Source: JADKCL01 sp046329055 (GTDB taxonomy: Bacteria > Bacteroidota > Bacteroidia > J057 > JADKCL01). Taken from it: 64,000 bases of DNA. Positions 1 to 9,187 of this stretch are shown here, one piece after another. Numbering within the stretch: position 1 is the stretch's first letter; each line of letters starts with the position of its first letter. The stretch is from NCBI GenBank assembly GCA_046329055.1, contig JAXLVK010000019.1:1-64000 (forward strand), written 5' to 3'. The position numbers and the translations under genes were made by a program. Below the pieces are notes generated by a model that saw only the letters and a list, made by a program, of their open reading frames with translations, was not told the origin of the DNA and searched no databases.

Positions 1-223
1 GATTCAAGCAAAGGTTGCGACCGGCATGTACAGCAATGCCAGTGAGGTCATCAGGGAGGCCCTACGCCTACTGAAGGACCATGACCTGGAGAAAGAGTTG
101 AAAACGCAACAACTGAAGCGGGAACTTTCGATTGGCCTTGCTTCCTTGGATCGTGGAGAATTCAGCCAAGAAAGCTTGGAGGACATCCGCAAAAACGTGC
201 TCAACGCCCATAGCAAAGACTGA
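1..223 (+). CDS. parD: ParD-type antitoxin, 5' end outside the window
   Basis: Antitoxin of a type II toxin-antitoxin pair. The frame is open from base 2, before the first ATG at 26, and reads IQAKVATGMYSNASEVIREA, the classic ParD/CopG-like dimerisation-helix region (SASEVVREALR in relatives), so the ribbon-helix-helix N-terminus lies upstream of the window. The C-terminal part is charged and helical, as expected for the toxin-wrapping tail. The stop (221-223) is 4 nt before the toxin start, so the two genes are co-transcribed and the toxin is probably translationally coupled. The ParD product normally represses its own promoter, which is not in view. Family assignment is strong; the partner toxin next door supports it. 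Confidence 0.85.
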   Translation, partial: IQAKVATGMYSNASEVIREALRLLKDHDLEKELKTQQLKRELSIGLASLDRGEFSQESLEDIRKNVLNAHSKD

Positions 224-227
224 ACGA

Positions 228-524
228 TTGTTGTACAAGCTATCCAAACCTGCAGCCAAGGATATCGAGAATATCCTTCAATACACCCTTGAGAAATGGG
301 GTCAACTCCAATTCGAGCGTTACTACCATCTGATCGACACGACATTGAACATCATTGGCTACCATCCAGATTGTAGCCAATGTCGCTCCAGAGACGAGTT
401 GTTCCCCGGCTGCCGTTCACGCTCCTTCGGCAAGCATGTCGTATTCTATCGGATTGCTAATGGCGAAGTGGAAATTGTCCGAATTCTCCATCAAATGATG
501 GATCACAGCAGGCACCTGCCGTGA
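228..524 (+). CDS. parE: ParE/RelE-fold toxin
   Basis: Predicted toxin of the ParDE pair, about 98 residues, the usual ParE length. The reading frame stays open upstream to 132, but that part overlaps the antitoxin gene and has no family similarity. Homology begins at YKLSKPAAKDIENI, so I choose the TTG at 228 (or 231), 4 nt after the parD stop. Family features are the N-terminal helix with LSxxAxxDIxxI, a middle YHLIDTTLNIIGYHP stretch, and the C-terminal strand pair KHVVFYRIANGEVEIVRILH followed by QMMDH. ParE proteins usually poison DNA gyrase, but RelE-like mRNA cleavage cannot be ruled out from sequence. The gene converges on the lipoprotein gene at 541-1002. Confidence 0.85.
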   Translation: MLYKLSKPAAKDIENILQYTLEKWGQLQFERYYHLIDTTLNIIGYHPDCSQCRSRDELFPGCRSRSFGKHVVFYRIANGEVEIVRILHQMMDHSRHLP

Positions 525-527
525 TCC
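500..527. terminator. Bidirectional hairpin between convergent genes
   Basis: Inverted repeat GGATCAC-a-GCAGG-ca-CCTGC-c-GTGATCC, with 7 + 5 paired bases and a 2-nt loop, overlapping the parE stop codon and lying just before the convergent lipoprotein gene. There is no long T-tract, so the terminator role is inferred from position. Confidence 0.5.
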
Positions 528-540
528 ATCCATCTAATAA

Positions 541-1002
541 TCAGAGTTCTCTTACATAATTCCCAGCGCAGTCCACCTCGCCGCAGCCTTCGAAGCTCGA
601 AATGTAGCTCAAGCGGCAGCCATCCTTGTCGAATTGAAAGGAGATGATGCAGGCATCGTCATTGTCCTCGTACTCCTGATCGGCGACCAAGGACATGTTG
701 GCGGAGCGCTCCATCTCGGCGGCATTGCCCACGTGGGCGGAGAGGGAGTAGGAATAGGTCTGCCCGGACTTTTTCACCGTCAGGGTTGCCTCAGTGCCAT
801 CGTCCTTGCTCAGGGTATAGGTGCCGGAGGGATCGTATTTCCCAGCATTCGGATCGCCGGCAGCATCCACCTTGCTATCGCCAGTGGTTCCAGACTCGGT
901 GGTCTTGGCATCGCCTTCCTTGGCTTTTTCGCCGCCGCAACCGGGCAGGATCAGGAATGAAGCCACTCCAAACAGGGCGGCAAACAGAAGATTTCTTTTC
1001 AT
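541..1002 (-). CDS. Small lipoprotein of unknown function
   Basis: A 153-residue lipoprotein. The N-terminus MKRNLLFAALFGVASF ends in the lipobox LILPGC (Cys about residue 22), so it should be lipid-anchored in the periplasm or outer membrane. Residues 25-55 are a low-complexity linker rich in K, G, T and D. The C-terminal about 95 residues look like a small beta-sandwich or lipocalin-like domain: GTYTLSKDD, ATLTVKKSGQTYSYSLSA, then CIISFQFDKDGCRLSYI, with four cysteines near the end (CIIS, GCR, GCGEVDC) that could form disulfides. I do not recognise a named family. It is transcribed alone, converging on parE. Confidence 0.7.
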   Translation of the reverse strand: MKRNLLFAALFGVASFLILPGCGGEKAKEGDAKTTESGTTGDSKVDAAGDPNAGKYDPSGTYTLSKDDGTEATLTVKKSGQTYSYSLSAHVGNAAEMERSANMSLVADQEYEDNDDACIISFQFDKDGCRLSYISSFEGCGEVDCAGNYVREL

Positions 1003-1165
1003 GTGCTTTTGGAAAAATTTCTAATCAATGAACCATCAGTCCTTTGCGGACATCGCAGGGACGTGTTTCACGAAATTAGAAATGCAAGTGACCGCGGCAA
1101 GTGAATGCCCTGATATTCTGATCCATCGGAAGATTTTCTGAGAGTTTGGGAAACTACCTCGCCCA

Positions 1166-2036
1166 TCAATCGTGCATCAGGGCCTTCCCTCCCGCCAATG
1201 CCCCCTCCCACTGAATGCTCCACACGAGCAATCCACTTGGCACCGGCAGTTCATCCCCCGGCCGCACCTGCGCCTGCGTCACCAATCGGCCCACCGCGTC
1301 ACTGAGCAGGAGGCTGCCCACCTTCCCATTAGGCCCCTGCACCCGCATCTTGCCCGCGCCCGACGGAACCAACCTCCACGGCTTCGCGGCAAGCAGCGCA
1401 TCCTCCACTCCCACCAACCCAAGACAAGTCGCGCCCCAGAGCTGAACCCCATTCTCACGGATACATCCCGGCTCCTCCCAGACACCCGGCCCTTGAAACA
1501 TCAGGTTGTGCATTCCCTGCGTCCCGCCAATCGACTCCGCATAGCTTTCCCCATTGTTCAGGAAAAAACGCCGCACCGTCGCACCATTCAGCAGCAACTC
1601 CGTCCTCACGCTGTCCACGATCACCGGTCCCGAGGAACTTGGATAGGTCATTGCGAAAGTATCCCCGGCAGTGGCTAAATCGCCAGCAAAACCTCGCCCT
1701 GAGCGATGCCATCGTACTTGAACACCTGCTGCGCCACCGTATCCTCCCGGATGAAATCCGCCAAGTAGGTCGTCGAAGTATCCACAAAAAATGGCGGACA
1801 ATACGGTCCAGGATTCACAGGAAGCACATGCCAAGCCCAAACCTGCGCATAGGTGCTGGCAATCACCGTATCCCATTGAAATAATAGCGATCCCCGCCCG
1901 TGAGCCAACAAATCTCCGGCCCGCCATGCATCACATCCCACTCCACGCCAGGCCGGACAATCTGCAAATAGCCCTGAGCCAATCCGGTCAAGGATACCAC
2001 AAGCAGGAGCAGCAGAGTGATCATGGATCGCTTCAT
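1166..2036 (-). pseudogene. Secreted protein with T9SS-like C-terminus, two frameshifts
   Basis: One gene read in three frames. It starts at the ATG at 2036 (MKRSMITLLLLLVVSLTGLAQ, a signal peptide). The frame changes near 1879, where GGG should probably be GGGG: the first frame ends after YYFNG and the next continues DTVIASTYAQVWAW. It changes again near 1680, from GEVLLA to DLATAGDTFAMTYPSS. The joined product is about 290 residues. The C-terminus has the look of a type A T9SS sorting domain (LLLSDAVGRLV, then PSGLLVWSIQWEG), normally removed on export through the outer membrane. The middle resembles secreted hypothetical proteins with a VRTELLLNGATVRRFF patch; I see no enzyme motif. Single-base homopolymer shifts make sequencing error as likely as true decay. 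Confidence 0.55.
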
Positions 2037-2218
2037 ACCACAAGATACAATGCTGAGACCGAAATCCCCCAAGGACACCCAACATTCTTCCAACCATAAT
2101 AAAAGTCCCCAACCGCAACCTCCCAACCGCCACAGAGCCACCCCAACGCAATATCCCACCCCAAAAATACCAGCAACCAATGCTCGAGGAACATCAAACC
2201 CTCAACTCAGTTCAATGC

Positions 2219-2290
2219 GCGCTATCAACTATCAACTGTCAACTATCATCTATCAACTGTCATCTATCAACTATCAACTTTCCCCTATCG
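2219..2290. repeat. Short tandem heptamer repeats (TCAACTA/TCAACTG type)
   Basis: A run of about ten imperfect 7-nt units with the core TATCAAC or TGTCAAC or TATCATC, ending in CCCCTATCGC. The same type of tract recurs at 9435-9491, 50925-50965 and 54605-54660. No coding potential is apparent. Confidence 0.75.
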
Positions 2291-2344
2291 CTGCGTTAAG
2301 AAAATTTAATGATTCGCCACACATCCTAATCCCAACCACCCTCG

Positions 2345-2352
2345 TACCTTTG
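2345..2352 (+). promoter_or_regulatory. Bacteroidota -7 promoter box
   Basis: TACCTTTG is a perfect match to TAnnTTTG. It lies 9 nt before the ATG at 2362, so the transcript would have almost no leader. A convincing -33 TTG is not obvious. Confidence 0.55.
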
Positions 2353-2361
2353 TCTAAATCG

Positions 2362-2748
2362 ATGAAAGCACTGCTCCGATACTTCCTCTTCCTTTGCCTC
2401 CTGATCGGGAACACCATCCCGCTTGCGAGCTTGGCGGGGAATGGCGGAGCTGCCAAAGTCAATCGAATTCATTCGCCTTCCGAAATCGCCATCCACCCTG
2501 CCGCCCCGGCACATGGATGCGCCACTGAACACCTGAAATTCCTGGCGTTCGAGGAAATCGAGGAAGACCTTGAAACGAATCACCAAAAAAGTCCAGAACT
2601 CGCCAATATCGACATGAGGATGCTCTTGAGCATCCTCATGCTCAATCCTATTGCCGATCTGGAAGTTCACAAATTCCCCCTCTGGGATACCGCAAATTGC
2701 GGTCCTGTGCAGCGACGCCACCTCGTCCTCTGCACTTTCCTCATTTAA
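2362..2748 (+). CDS. Small secreted protein preceding an RND efflux operon
   Basis: A 128-residue protein starting MKALLRYFLFLCLLIGN, a signal peptide or single N-terminal membrane segment. The mature part is His/Glu-rich (HPAAPAHGC, EEIEEDLETN) followed by a hydrophobic stretch (MRMLLSILMLNPIADL) and short C-terminal strands (HLVLCTFLI). I chose this ATG because a perfect TAnnTTTG box ends 9 nt upstream; the frame stays open further upstream only through repeat DNA. Small proteins with this layout are often found ahead of RND efflux genes in Bacteroidota, and the next three genes are such a pump. It may be a pump accessory or metal-responsive periplasmic protein; both ideas are inference from context. 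Confidence 0.6.
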   Translation: MKALLRYFLFLCLLIGNTIPLASLAGNGGAAKVNRIHSPSEIAIHPAAPAHGCATEHLKFLAFEEIEEDLETNHQKSPELANIDMRMLLSILMLNPIADLEVHKFPLWDTANCGPVQRRHLVLCTFLI

Positions 2749-2906
2749 GCCATTTCCAAGGCTGACCTGAACAAATCCCATCCAATTTCGGAGGTATCGT
2801 CGCACCTGCACTGGGACAACTATGCCCACTTGCAACTCGCTCGTGATGAATCGCTTGCGCCTACCTCCTAGGCTTTGATTTCATCAATCAATTTTTCAAT
2901 ACCGTC

Positions 2907-4001
2907 ATGAATTTGATCACAAAAACCACGGGCTTCCTGCTCGGGATGGCGCTTGCTGCTTTTCTTCCTAGCTGCGCATCCCATGAAGCAGAAATCGAGG
3001 AGACCGTAAAATACGTCGCAACAAGTCCCGCAGTCATGGACACTTCCATCATCCGGGAGTACGTCTGCCAAATTCGGGCCATCCGACACATCGAACTCCG
3101 CGCCCTGGAAAAGGGCTATATCCAAGACATTTTTGTCGATGAGGGCCAATACATCCACGTCGGGCAGAAGATGTTCCAAATCATGCCCAAGTTCTACGAA
3201 GCCGAGCAACAACGGGCGCAAGCCGAGGCCGACTTTGCGGAAATCGAATACAAGAATACCAAGCGCCTCGCGGACAGCAACGTGGTCGCTCCCAACGAAT
3301 TGGCGCTCGCAAAAGCGAAATTGGACAAGGCCAAGGCAGAGCTTTCCCTCGCCCAGGTCAACCTCGGATTCACCCAACTCAGCGCCCCATTTGACGGCAT
3401 CATGGACCGCCTCCAAGTGCGGCAAGGCAGCCTCGTGGACGAGGGCGACCTCCTCACCACGCTCTCCGACAACAGCAAGATGTGGGTCTATTTCAATGTC
3501 CCGGAGAAGGAATACCTTGAGTACAAGATGAACAGCAAGCAGGACAGCCTCACAAAGGTCGAACTGAAGATGGCCAATCAGCAGATATTCGAATTCCCCG
3601 GCGTGGTCTCCACCATCGAAAGCGACTTCAACAATGAAACGGGCACCATTGCATTCAGGGCGACTTTCCCGAATCCCAAAGGGCTGCTCCGCCACGGTGA
3701 AACCGGCAACATCCTCATGGAAGTCCCCATGAAAGGCGCATTGCTCGTACCCCAAAAGGCAACATTTGAAGTCCTCGAAAAGAAATACGTCTTCGTCGTG
3801 GACAAGGACAACGTCGTGCATCAGCAAGAGGTTGAAGTCCAAGCAGAAATGCCCGACCTCTACGTCATCTCCAAGGGCATCAAATCCGGCGATCGCATCC
3901 TCCTCGAAGGCATCCGCAAGGTCCGCGACAACGACAAGATCACCTACGAGTTCAAGAAACCCGAGGAAGTCATGCACCACCTGCAGGTTTATGTAGAATA
4001 A
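2907..4001 (+). CDS. RND efflux periplasmic adaptor (AcrA/MexA family)
   Basis: Membrane-fusion protein linking the inner-membrane RND pump at 4184 to the outer-membrane channel at 7389. 364 residues, normal for the family. Signal peptide with lipobox LPSC (Cys about 23) for a periplasm-facing lipid anchor. Lipoyl half-motif GYIQDIFVDEGQYIHVGQKMF at about 70-90, an alpha-helical hairpin rich in Ala/Glu/Lys (EAEQQRAQAEADFAE ... LALAKAKLDKAKAEL), then the second lipoyl half beginning GFTQLSAPFDGIMDRLQVRQ, a beta-barrel domain and a membrane-proximal domain to VRDNDKITYEF. Most similar in layout to HAE-type multidrug adaptors rather than metal pumps, as no His-rich metal extension is seen. The 183-nt gap to the pump gene holds a palindromic repeat. 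Confidence 0.93.
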   Translation: MNLITKTTGFLLGMALAAFLPSCASHEAEIEETVKYVATSPAVMDTSIIREYVCQIRAIRHIELRALEKGYIQDIFVDEGQYIHVGQKMFQIMPKFYEAEQQRAQAEADFAEIEYKNTKRLADSNVVAPNELALAKAKLDKAKAELSLAQVNLGFTQLSAPFDGIMDRLQVRQGSLVDEGDLLTTLSDNSKMWVYFNVPEKEYLEYKMNSKQDSLTKVELKMANQQIFEFPGVVSTIESDFNNETGTIAFRATFPNPKGLLRHGETGNILMEVPMKGALLVPQKATFEVLEKKYVFVVDKDNVVHQQEVEVQAEMPDLYVISKGIKSGDRILLEGIRKVRDNDKITYEFKKPEEVMHHLQVYVE

Positions 4002-4006
4002 CCACA

Positions 4007-4134
4007 CATGTCATGTCGAGCCTTTACACTTGTCATGTCGAGCGTAGCCGAGACATCTAGCGCACACAGCAAGCGTGTTACTGTCCATGCTAGATGTCTC
4101 GACTCCGCCTCGGCGGACTCCGCTCGACATGACA
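4007..4134. repeat. REP-like inverted repeat in the efflux operon
   Basis: Left arm TGTCATGTCGAGCG...GAGACATCTAGC (4031-4061) pairs with right arm GCTAGATGTCTCGAC...CTCGACATGACA (4089-4134); an extra half copy, TGTCATGTCGAGC, sits at 4010. The arms have internal GC-rich palindromes. It belongs to the same family as the elements at 7527, 9238 and 26510, sharing the GCTAGAT end. Confidence 0.7.
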
Positions 4135-4183
4135 CACCTGAAACACAATACAAGTTCCTTTCAACAATGATCTGAACAAGAAC

Positions 4184-7100
4184 ATGTTCGCAAAATTTAT
4201 CAAACGCCCGGTGCTCGCCATCGTGCTCTCAATAGTCATCGTCTTCCTAGGGGTGCTTTCCATCGAGACACTGCCCACTTCGCAGTTCCCGAACATCGCA
4301 CCGCCGATGGTGATGGTCTCCGCCTCCTACCCCGGCGCGAGCGCCAAGACCCTGACAGAATCCGTCATCATCCCCCTGGAACAAGCCATCAATGGCACCT
4401 GGGGCATGCGCTACATGACCTCCGACGCCACGAGCGCAGGCGAGGCCAACGTCCAGATTCTCTTCAACCTGGGCACGGACATCAACCAGGCCCTCGTCCA
4501 GGTTTCCAACCGCGTGGAGCAGGTCCGCAACCGTCTCCCACCACTCGTGCAGCGCGAGGGCGTGATCATCACCCCTGTCATCCCGTCCATGCTCATGTAC
4601 GTGAACCTGTACAGCAAGGATCCCAACGCCAACATGAAATTCCTCTTCAACTACGCCGGGGTCAATATGATTCCCGAGTTGCAGCGGATCAACGGCATCG
4701 GGCAGGCGCGCATCCTCGGCAGCCGGCAGTACGCCATGCGGATTTGGCTCAATCCCGACCGCATGCGGGCTTACAACATCTCCCCCGACGAGGTCATGGA
4801 GGCGCTGAACGACCAAAGCATCATCGGCAAGGCGGGTCGGATTGGGCGCGGGGACGGCGTGCAGGCGGAAGCCCTTGAGTATGTGCTCACTTACGCCGAC
4901 CGTTACAGCAAGCCGGAGGAGTACGAAAATGTCATCATCCGATCCAGCTCTGACGGTGAATTGCTCCGCCTCAAGGACGTCGCCACGGTCGCACTCGGCA
5001 GCGAATATTACGACATCTACTCCAACCTCAACGGGCACCCATCGGCGGCCATCGTCCTCAAGCAGACCTATGGCTCCAATGCCACGGCGGTCATCGAATC
5101 CGTCAAGGAAAAGCTCGAGGAGATGAAAAAATCCTTCCCGCCCGGCATGGAGTACGAGATCAGCTATGACGTGTCGAAATTCCTCGATGCCTCTACCGAA
5201 AACGTCGTCCATACCCTCAGGGATGCCTTTATCCTCGTGGCATTGGTCGTCTTCCTCTTCCTCGGCGATTGGCGGTCCACGCTGATTCCCACGCTTGCGG
5301 TGCCCATTTCCTTGATCGGAGCCTTCCTCTTCATGTCCATATTTGGCCTCACCATCAATATGATCACCCTCTTTGCCCTCGTATTGGCGATCGGGATTGT
5401 GGTGGACGATGCGATTGTGGTCGTGGAGGCGGTGCATGCGAAGATGGAGGAAATGCACGTCTCACCCTATGTGGCGGTGCGGCTCGTACTGGGCGAAATC
5501 AGCGGTGCTGTCATTGCGATCACTTTGCTGATGACAGCGGTGTTCATTCCTGTTGCCTTCATGTCCGGTCCGGTCGGTGTGTTCTATCGGCAGTTTTCCA
5601 TCACCATGGCGAGCTCCATCGTGCTTTCGGGGCTTGTGGCATTGACCCTGACGCCTGTGCTCTGCGCGATGATCCTCAAGAACAACCACGGCAAGCCCAA
5701 GAAGAAGAACATCTTCAACCGCGCCCTCGGGGGGTTCAATTACGCATTTGAAAAACTCACAGGTGTTTATGTGGCCCTGCTAAAGCGCATTGCGCACCGC
5801 AGACTTGTGACCCTGCTCATGTGGCTTGGATTTGGGGTGGGCATCTATTTCATCGCCACCAACCTCCCTTCGGGCTTCATTCCCAGCGAGGACCAAGGCA
5901 TGATTTACGCCATCATCCAGACCCCTCCCGGCTCCACGCTTGAGCGCACGAACGACATCTCCCGGCAACTCCAGGAACTCATCATTGAGAAAATCCCAAG
6001 CGTCCAATCTGTCTCCTCCATAGCAGGTTACGAGGTACTCACCGAGGGTCGGGGTTCCAATGCAGGCACCTGCCTCATCAACCTCAAGGCTTGGGACGAA
6101 CGCGACAAGACTGTGCCGGAAATCATCTACGACCTCGAAGCAGTCGCCAAGGAAATCCCCGGCGCGACCATCGAATTCTTCGAGCCGCCGGCAGTTCCCG
6201 GCTATGGCGCAGCGGGCGGTTTCTCCTTGCAGTTGCTTGACAAGACGAATTCCGGCAACTACGACGAGCTGGAAAAGGTGAAAAATGAGTTCATGGAGAA
6301 ATTGGGCGAACGCAAGGAACTCACCGGGCTCTTCACATTCTTCAGCGCAAACTATCCGCAATACGAAATCGAGTTCGACAACCAAGTCGCTATGCAAAAG
6401 GGCGTTACGATTGGCAATGCCATGAACACCCTCTCCATCTTCGTGGGTAGCACCTATGAACTTGGCTTCATCAAATACGAACGCTTCTTCAAGGTATTCG
6501 TTCAAGCCGATCCCAAATTCCGCCGCCTACCCACCGACTTGCTGAACTTGTATTGCAAGAACGACCACGGCGAAATGGTACCCTTCTCGGCCTTCATGAA
6601 GGTCCACAAGAAGCAGGGCGCCAACGAGATCAACCGTTACAATATGTACAATACCGCCGCCATCCGGGGCGCACCCGCCAAAGGATTCAGCTCCGGCGAG
6701 GCCATCAAAGCCGTTGAGGATGTGGCCAAAACGCTACCACGCGGCTACGACATCGACTGGGCCAACCTGAGCTTTGACGAGGTACGCCGTGGGAATGAAG
6801 CCATCGTCATCTTCCTCGTCGTCTTGGCCTTCGTTTACCTCGTCTTGGCCGCACAATACGAGAGCTTCATCATCCCGATGGCAGTGGTACTATCGCTCCC
6901 CGCAGGTGTCTTCGGCTCCTTCATGCTCATCAAATCCATGGGCCTCGCCAACGACATTTATGCACAAGTCGGCCTCGTCATGCTCGTCGGTCTATTGGGC
7001 AAGAATGCTGTCCTGATCGTCGAATTCGCAGTCCAGAAGCACAACCAAGGCTTCACCGTCTTGGAGGCAGCCATCGAGGGCGCAAGGGTCCGTTTCCGAC

Positions 7101-7402
7101 CCATTTTGATGACCTCCTTGGCCTTCATCGCCGGCTTGATCCCCTTGGTCATTTCCAGCGGCCCCGGCGCCATCGGCAACCGCACCATCGGAGCATCCGC
7201 CCTCGGCGGCATGGCCTTTGGCACCGTCTTCGGCGTCATCATCGTCCCCGGCCTCTACTACATCTTCGGCACCATCGCCAGCGGCCGCAAACTCATCCGC
7301 GACGAGCGCGACAATCCCCTCACCGAGGAGATCGAACCCAAGGAAGATCAAAACCACCTGGAACAAGAAGAAAAAGGAGGACAAGACCATGCGCATGCAT
7401 AA
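4184..7402 (+). CDS. RND multidrug efflux permease (AcrB/HAE1 family)
   Basis: Proton-driven inner-membrane pump of 1072 residues, the full length for HAE1 transporters. First membrane helix at about 10-30 (VLAIVLSIVIVFLGVL), then the first porter domain. The TM4 proton-relay pair is visible in GIVVDDAIVVVEAVHAK (Asp about 407-408), and the TM10 lysine in GLLGKNAVLIVEFAVQ. The second half repeats the fold (FLVVLAFVYLVLAAQYESF). The C-terminal tail is charged and ends DHAHA. Start MFAKFIKRPVLAIVLSI is typical. Substrates are likely hydrophobic drugs, dyes or bile salts, inferred from family. It overlaps the next gene by 14 nt, so the channel protein is translationally coupled. Confidence 0.95.
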   Translation: MFAKFIKRPVLAIVLSIVIVFLGVLSIETLPTSQFPNIAPPMVMVSASYPGASAKTLTESVIIPLEQAINGTWGMRYMTSDATSAGEANVQILFNLGTDINQALVQVSNRVEQVRNRLPPLVQREGVIITPVIPSMLMYVNLYSKDPNANMKFLFNYAGVNMIPELQRINGIGQARILGSRQYAMRIWLNPDRMRAYNISPDEVMEALNDQSIIGKAGRIGRGDGVQAEALEYVLTYADRYSKPEEYENVIIRSSSDGELLRLKDVATVALGSEYYDIYSNLNGHPSAAIVLKQTYGSNATAVIESVKEKLEEMKKSFPPGMEYEISYDVSKFLDASTENVVHTLRDAFILVALVVFLFLGDWRSTLIPTLAVPISLIGAFLFMSIFGLTINMITLFALVLAIGIVVDDAIVVVEAVHAKMEEMHVSPYVAVRLVLGEISGAVIAITLLMTAVFIPVAFMSGPVGVFYRQFSITMASSIVLSGLVALTLTPVLCAMILKNNHGKPKKKNIFNRALGGFNYAFEKLTGVYVALLKRIAHRRLVTLLMWLGFGVGIYFIATNLPSGFIPSEDQGMIYAIIQTPPGSTLERTNDISRQLQELIIEKIPSVQSVSSIAGYEVLTEGRGSNAGTCLINLKAWDERDKTVPEIIYDLEAVAKEIPGATIEFFEPPAVPGYGAAGGFSLQLLDKTNSGNYDELEKVKNEFMEKLGERKELTGLFTFFSANYPQYEIEFDNQVAMQKGVTIGNAMNTLSIFVGSTYELGFIKYERFFKVFVQADPKFRRLPTDLLNLYCKNDHGEMVPFSAFMKVHKKQGANEINRYNMYNTAAIRGAPAKGFSSGEAIKAVEDVAKTLPRGYDIDWANLSFDEVRRGNEAIVIFLVVLAFVYLVLAAQYESFIIPMAVVLSLPAGVFGSFMLIKSMGLANDIYAQVGLVMLVGLLGKNAVLIVEFAVQKHNQGFTVLEAAIEGARVRFRPILMTSLAFIAGLIPLVISSGPGAIGNRTIGASALGGMAFGTVFGVIIVPGLYYIFGTIASGRKLIRDERDNPLTEEIEPKEDQNHLEQEEKGGQDHAHA

Positions 7403-9093
7403 TATGAATCGGAACGGCGTTTACAAGCACGCACGTCATGCTGCCTGTCCCGATACAATCGGGGAGGCCCATTCCCCAGCACGTCATCCTGCCTGTCCCG
7501 ATGCAATCGGGGAGGCCCATTTCCCAACACGTCATCCTGAGGCCGAGCATCGGCCGAAGGATCTAGCACAAGCGGCTACCACAATGCTCGCCCACCCCCG
7601 CATCCACGACCCGCAAGATCCTTCGCCGCTGAAAGCGGCTCAGGATGACGCGAGAGGGCGTAAGCGCCGCACAGCCACCCTCGCACTCACACTCGCACTC
7701 ACCCTGCTCCTCACGCTCCCCGGCTGCATCCCCACAGTCACGCAACGCGCCGAGCGCCGAGCCACCCCCAACAAATACGTCACCGCCTCCGCCGACACCA
7801 CCAATTCCGCCACCATGAACTGGCGAGAGTTCTTCGGCGATCCCTACCTCACTGCATTGATCGACAGCGCATTGGCCAACAACCAAGAGCTCAACATTTT
7901 CATGCAGGAAATCAACATCTCCCGCAATGAAATCCAGGCACGCAAAGGGGAATACCTCCCCTTTGTGTCCGGATTCGCAGGCGCAGATGTCACGAAAACT
8001 CCACGCTACACCAACATCGGTGCCATGGAAGCGACCACCCAGATTCGCCCCGGCCGCGACACGCCCGATCCCCTGCCCAATATGGGACTCGGTGTGAATG
8101 CATCATGGGAAATTGACATCTGGCGCAAACTCCGAAACGCCCGGGATGCCGCAATACAACGCTACCTCGGCAGCATGGAAGGCAAGAACTTCCTCGTCAC
8201 CCACCTCGTCGCCGAGATTGCGGACGCCTATTATGAATTGCTGGCACTGGACAATCAGCTGACCATCCTCCAGCAAAACATTGACATCCAGAGCAATGCC
8301 TTGGAGATTGTGCGACTGGAAAAGCAAAGCGCCCGTGTCACCGAATTGGCTGTGCGTCGATTTGAGCAGAAGTTCTCCACACCAAAAGCCTCAAATTCGG
8401 CATCCTCCAGGAGATCGTAGAGGCCGAGAACCGGATCAATTTCCTCGTCGGTCGTTATCCGCAGCCTGTATTGCGGGCCACAGGGGACTTCAATGCCATG
8501 CTCCCCAAGCAGATTCGCACCGGGCTTCCCTCGCAGCTATTGGCCAACCGCCCCGATGTCCGGCAAGCCGAGTACAACCTCGCAGCCGCCAAGCTCGACG
8601 TCAAGGTCGCCAAAGCCAATTTCTACCCCGCCTCGCCATCTCCGCCGCCACAGGTTTGCAGGCCTTCAACCCCGCCTACCTCGTGAAGATGCCCGAGTCC
8701 ATCCTCCTCGGCCTTGCAGGAGACCTTGCGGCACCCCTCATCAACAGGAACGCCATCAAGGCCAACTACCTCAACGCCAACGCGCAGCAGATCCAGGCCG
8801 TGTACGAGTACGAGCGCACCCTGCTCAATGCCTACATCGAGGTGTACAATCAGCTGACCAACATCGACAACCTCGAGAACACCTATCAGCTCAAGACGCA
8901 AGAAGTGACGGCATTGACGCAGAGCATTGACATCTCGTCCATCCTGTTCAAGTCCGCCCGCGCCGACTACATGGAAGTCCTGCTCACACAGCGGGACGCC
9001 CTCCGCTCCAAATTTGAACTCGTTGATACCAAGAAGCAACAATTCACCGCGATGGTGACCGCCTACCAAGCGCTAGGCGGCGGATGGCGATAG
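7389..9093 (+). CDS. Outer-membrane efflux channel (TolC/NodT family), two frameshifts
   Basis: Outer-membrane factor of the RND pump. The signal peptide and lipobox (TLALTLALTLLLTLPGC) are encoded near 7675-7725, followed by NWREFFGDPYLTALIDSALA, the NodT-type N-terminus, and LGVNASWEIDIWRKLRNARDAA. The frame breaks near 8372 (one G missing: after RRFE the next frame reads AEVLHTKSLKFGIL) and near 8636 (a C missing in a C run: KANFYP then RLAISAATGLQAF). It finishes DTKKQQFTAMVTAYQALGGG. Joined, the channel is about normal length. Starts at 7389, 7395 or 7404 all put repeat-derived sequence before the signal peptide; ATG 7584 is the alternative. Both indels are in homopolymers, so I suspect sequencing error. 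Confidence 0.8.
7431..7651. repeat. Two 48-bp direct repeats plus REP-like inverted repeat inside the channel ORF
   Basis: Units 7431-7478 and 7479-7526 are near-identical 48-mers (CACGTCAT..TGCCTGTCCCGAT..). They are followed by an inverted pair: CGTCATCCTGAGGCC...GAAGGATCTAGC (7530-7567) and GCAAGATCCTTCGCC...CTCAGGATGACGC (7613-7651). The 48-bp unit is a multiple of three, so the reading frame stays open. Confidence 0.75.
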
Positions 9094-9141
9094 CCCCGGA
9101 GTTGCTAGAAGTCTTTTTTGTGGTTTTTTTGTGCGACGGTA

Positions 9142-9186
9142 CAGCCCCCCTATCCAACTGCGGATAGGCGGGGCTGGATTTTTTTC
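9142..9186 (+). terminator. Rho-independent terminator of the efflux operon
   Basis: Stem CAGCCCCCCTATCC / GGATAGGCGGGGCTG with loop AACTGC, followed by a run of T (9179-9185). It lies about 50 nt after the channel gene, on the plus strand. Confidence 0.8.
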
Positions 9187-9187
9187 T

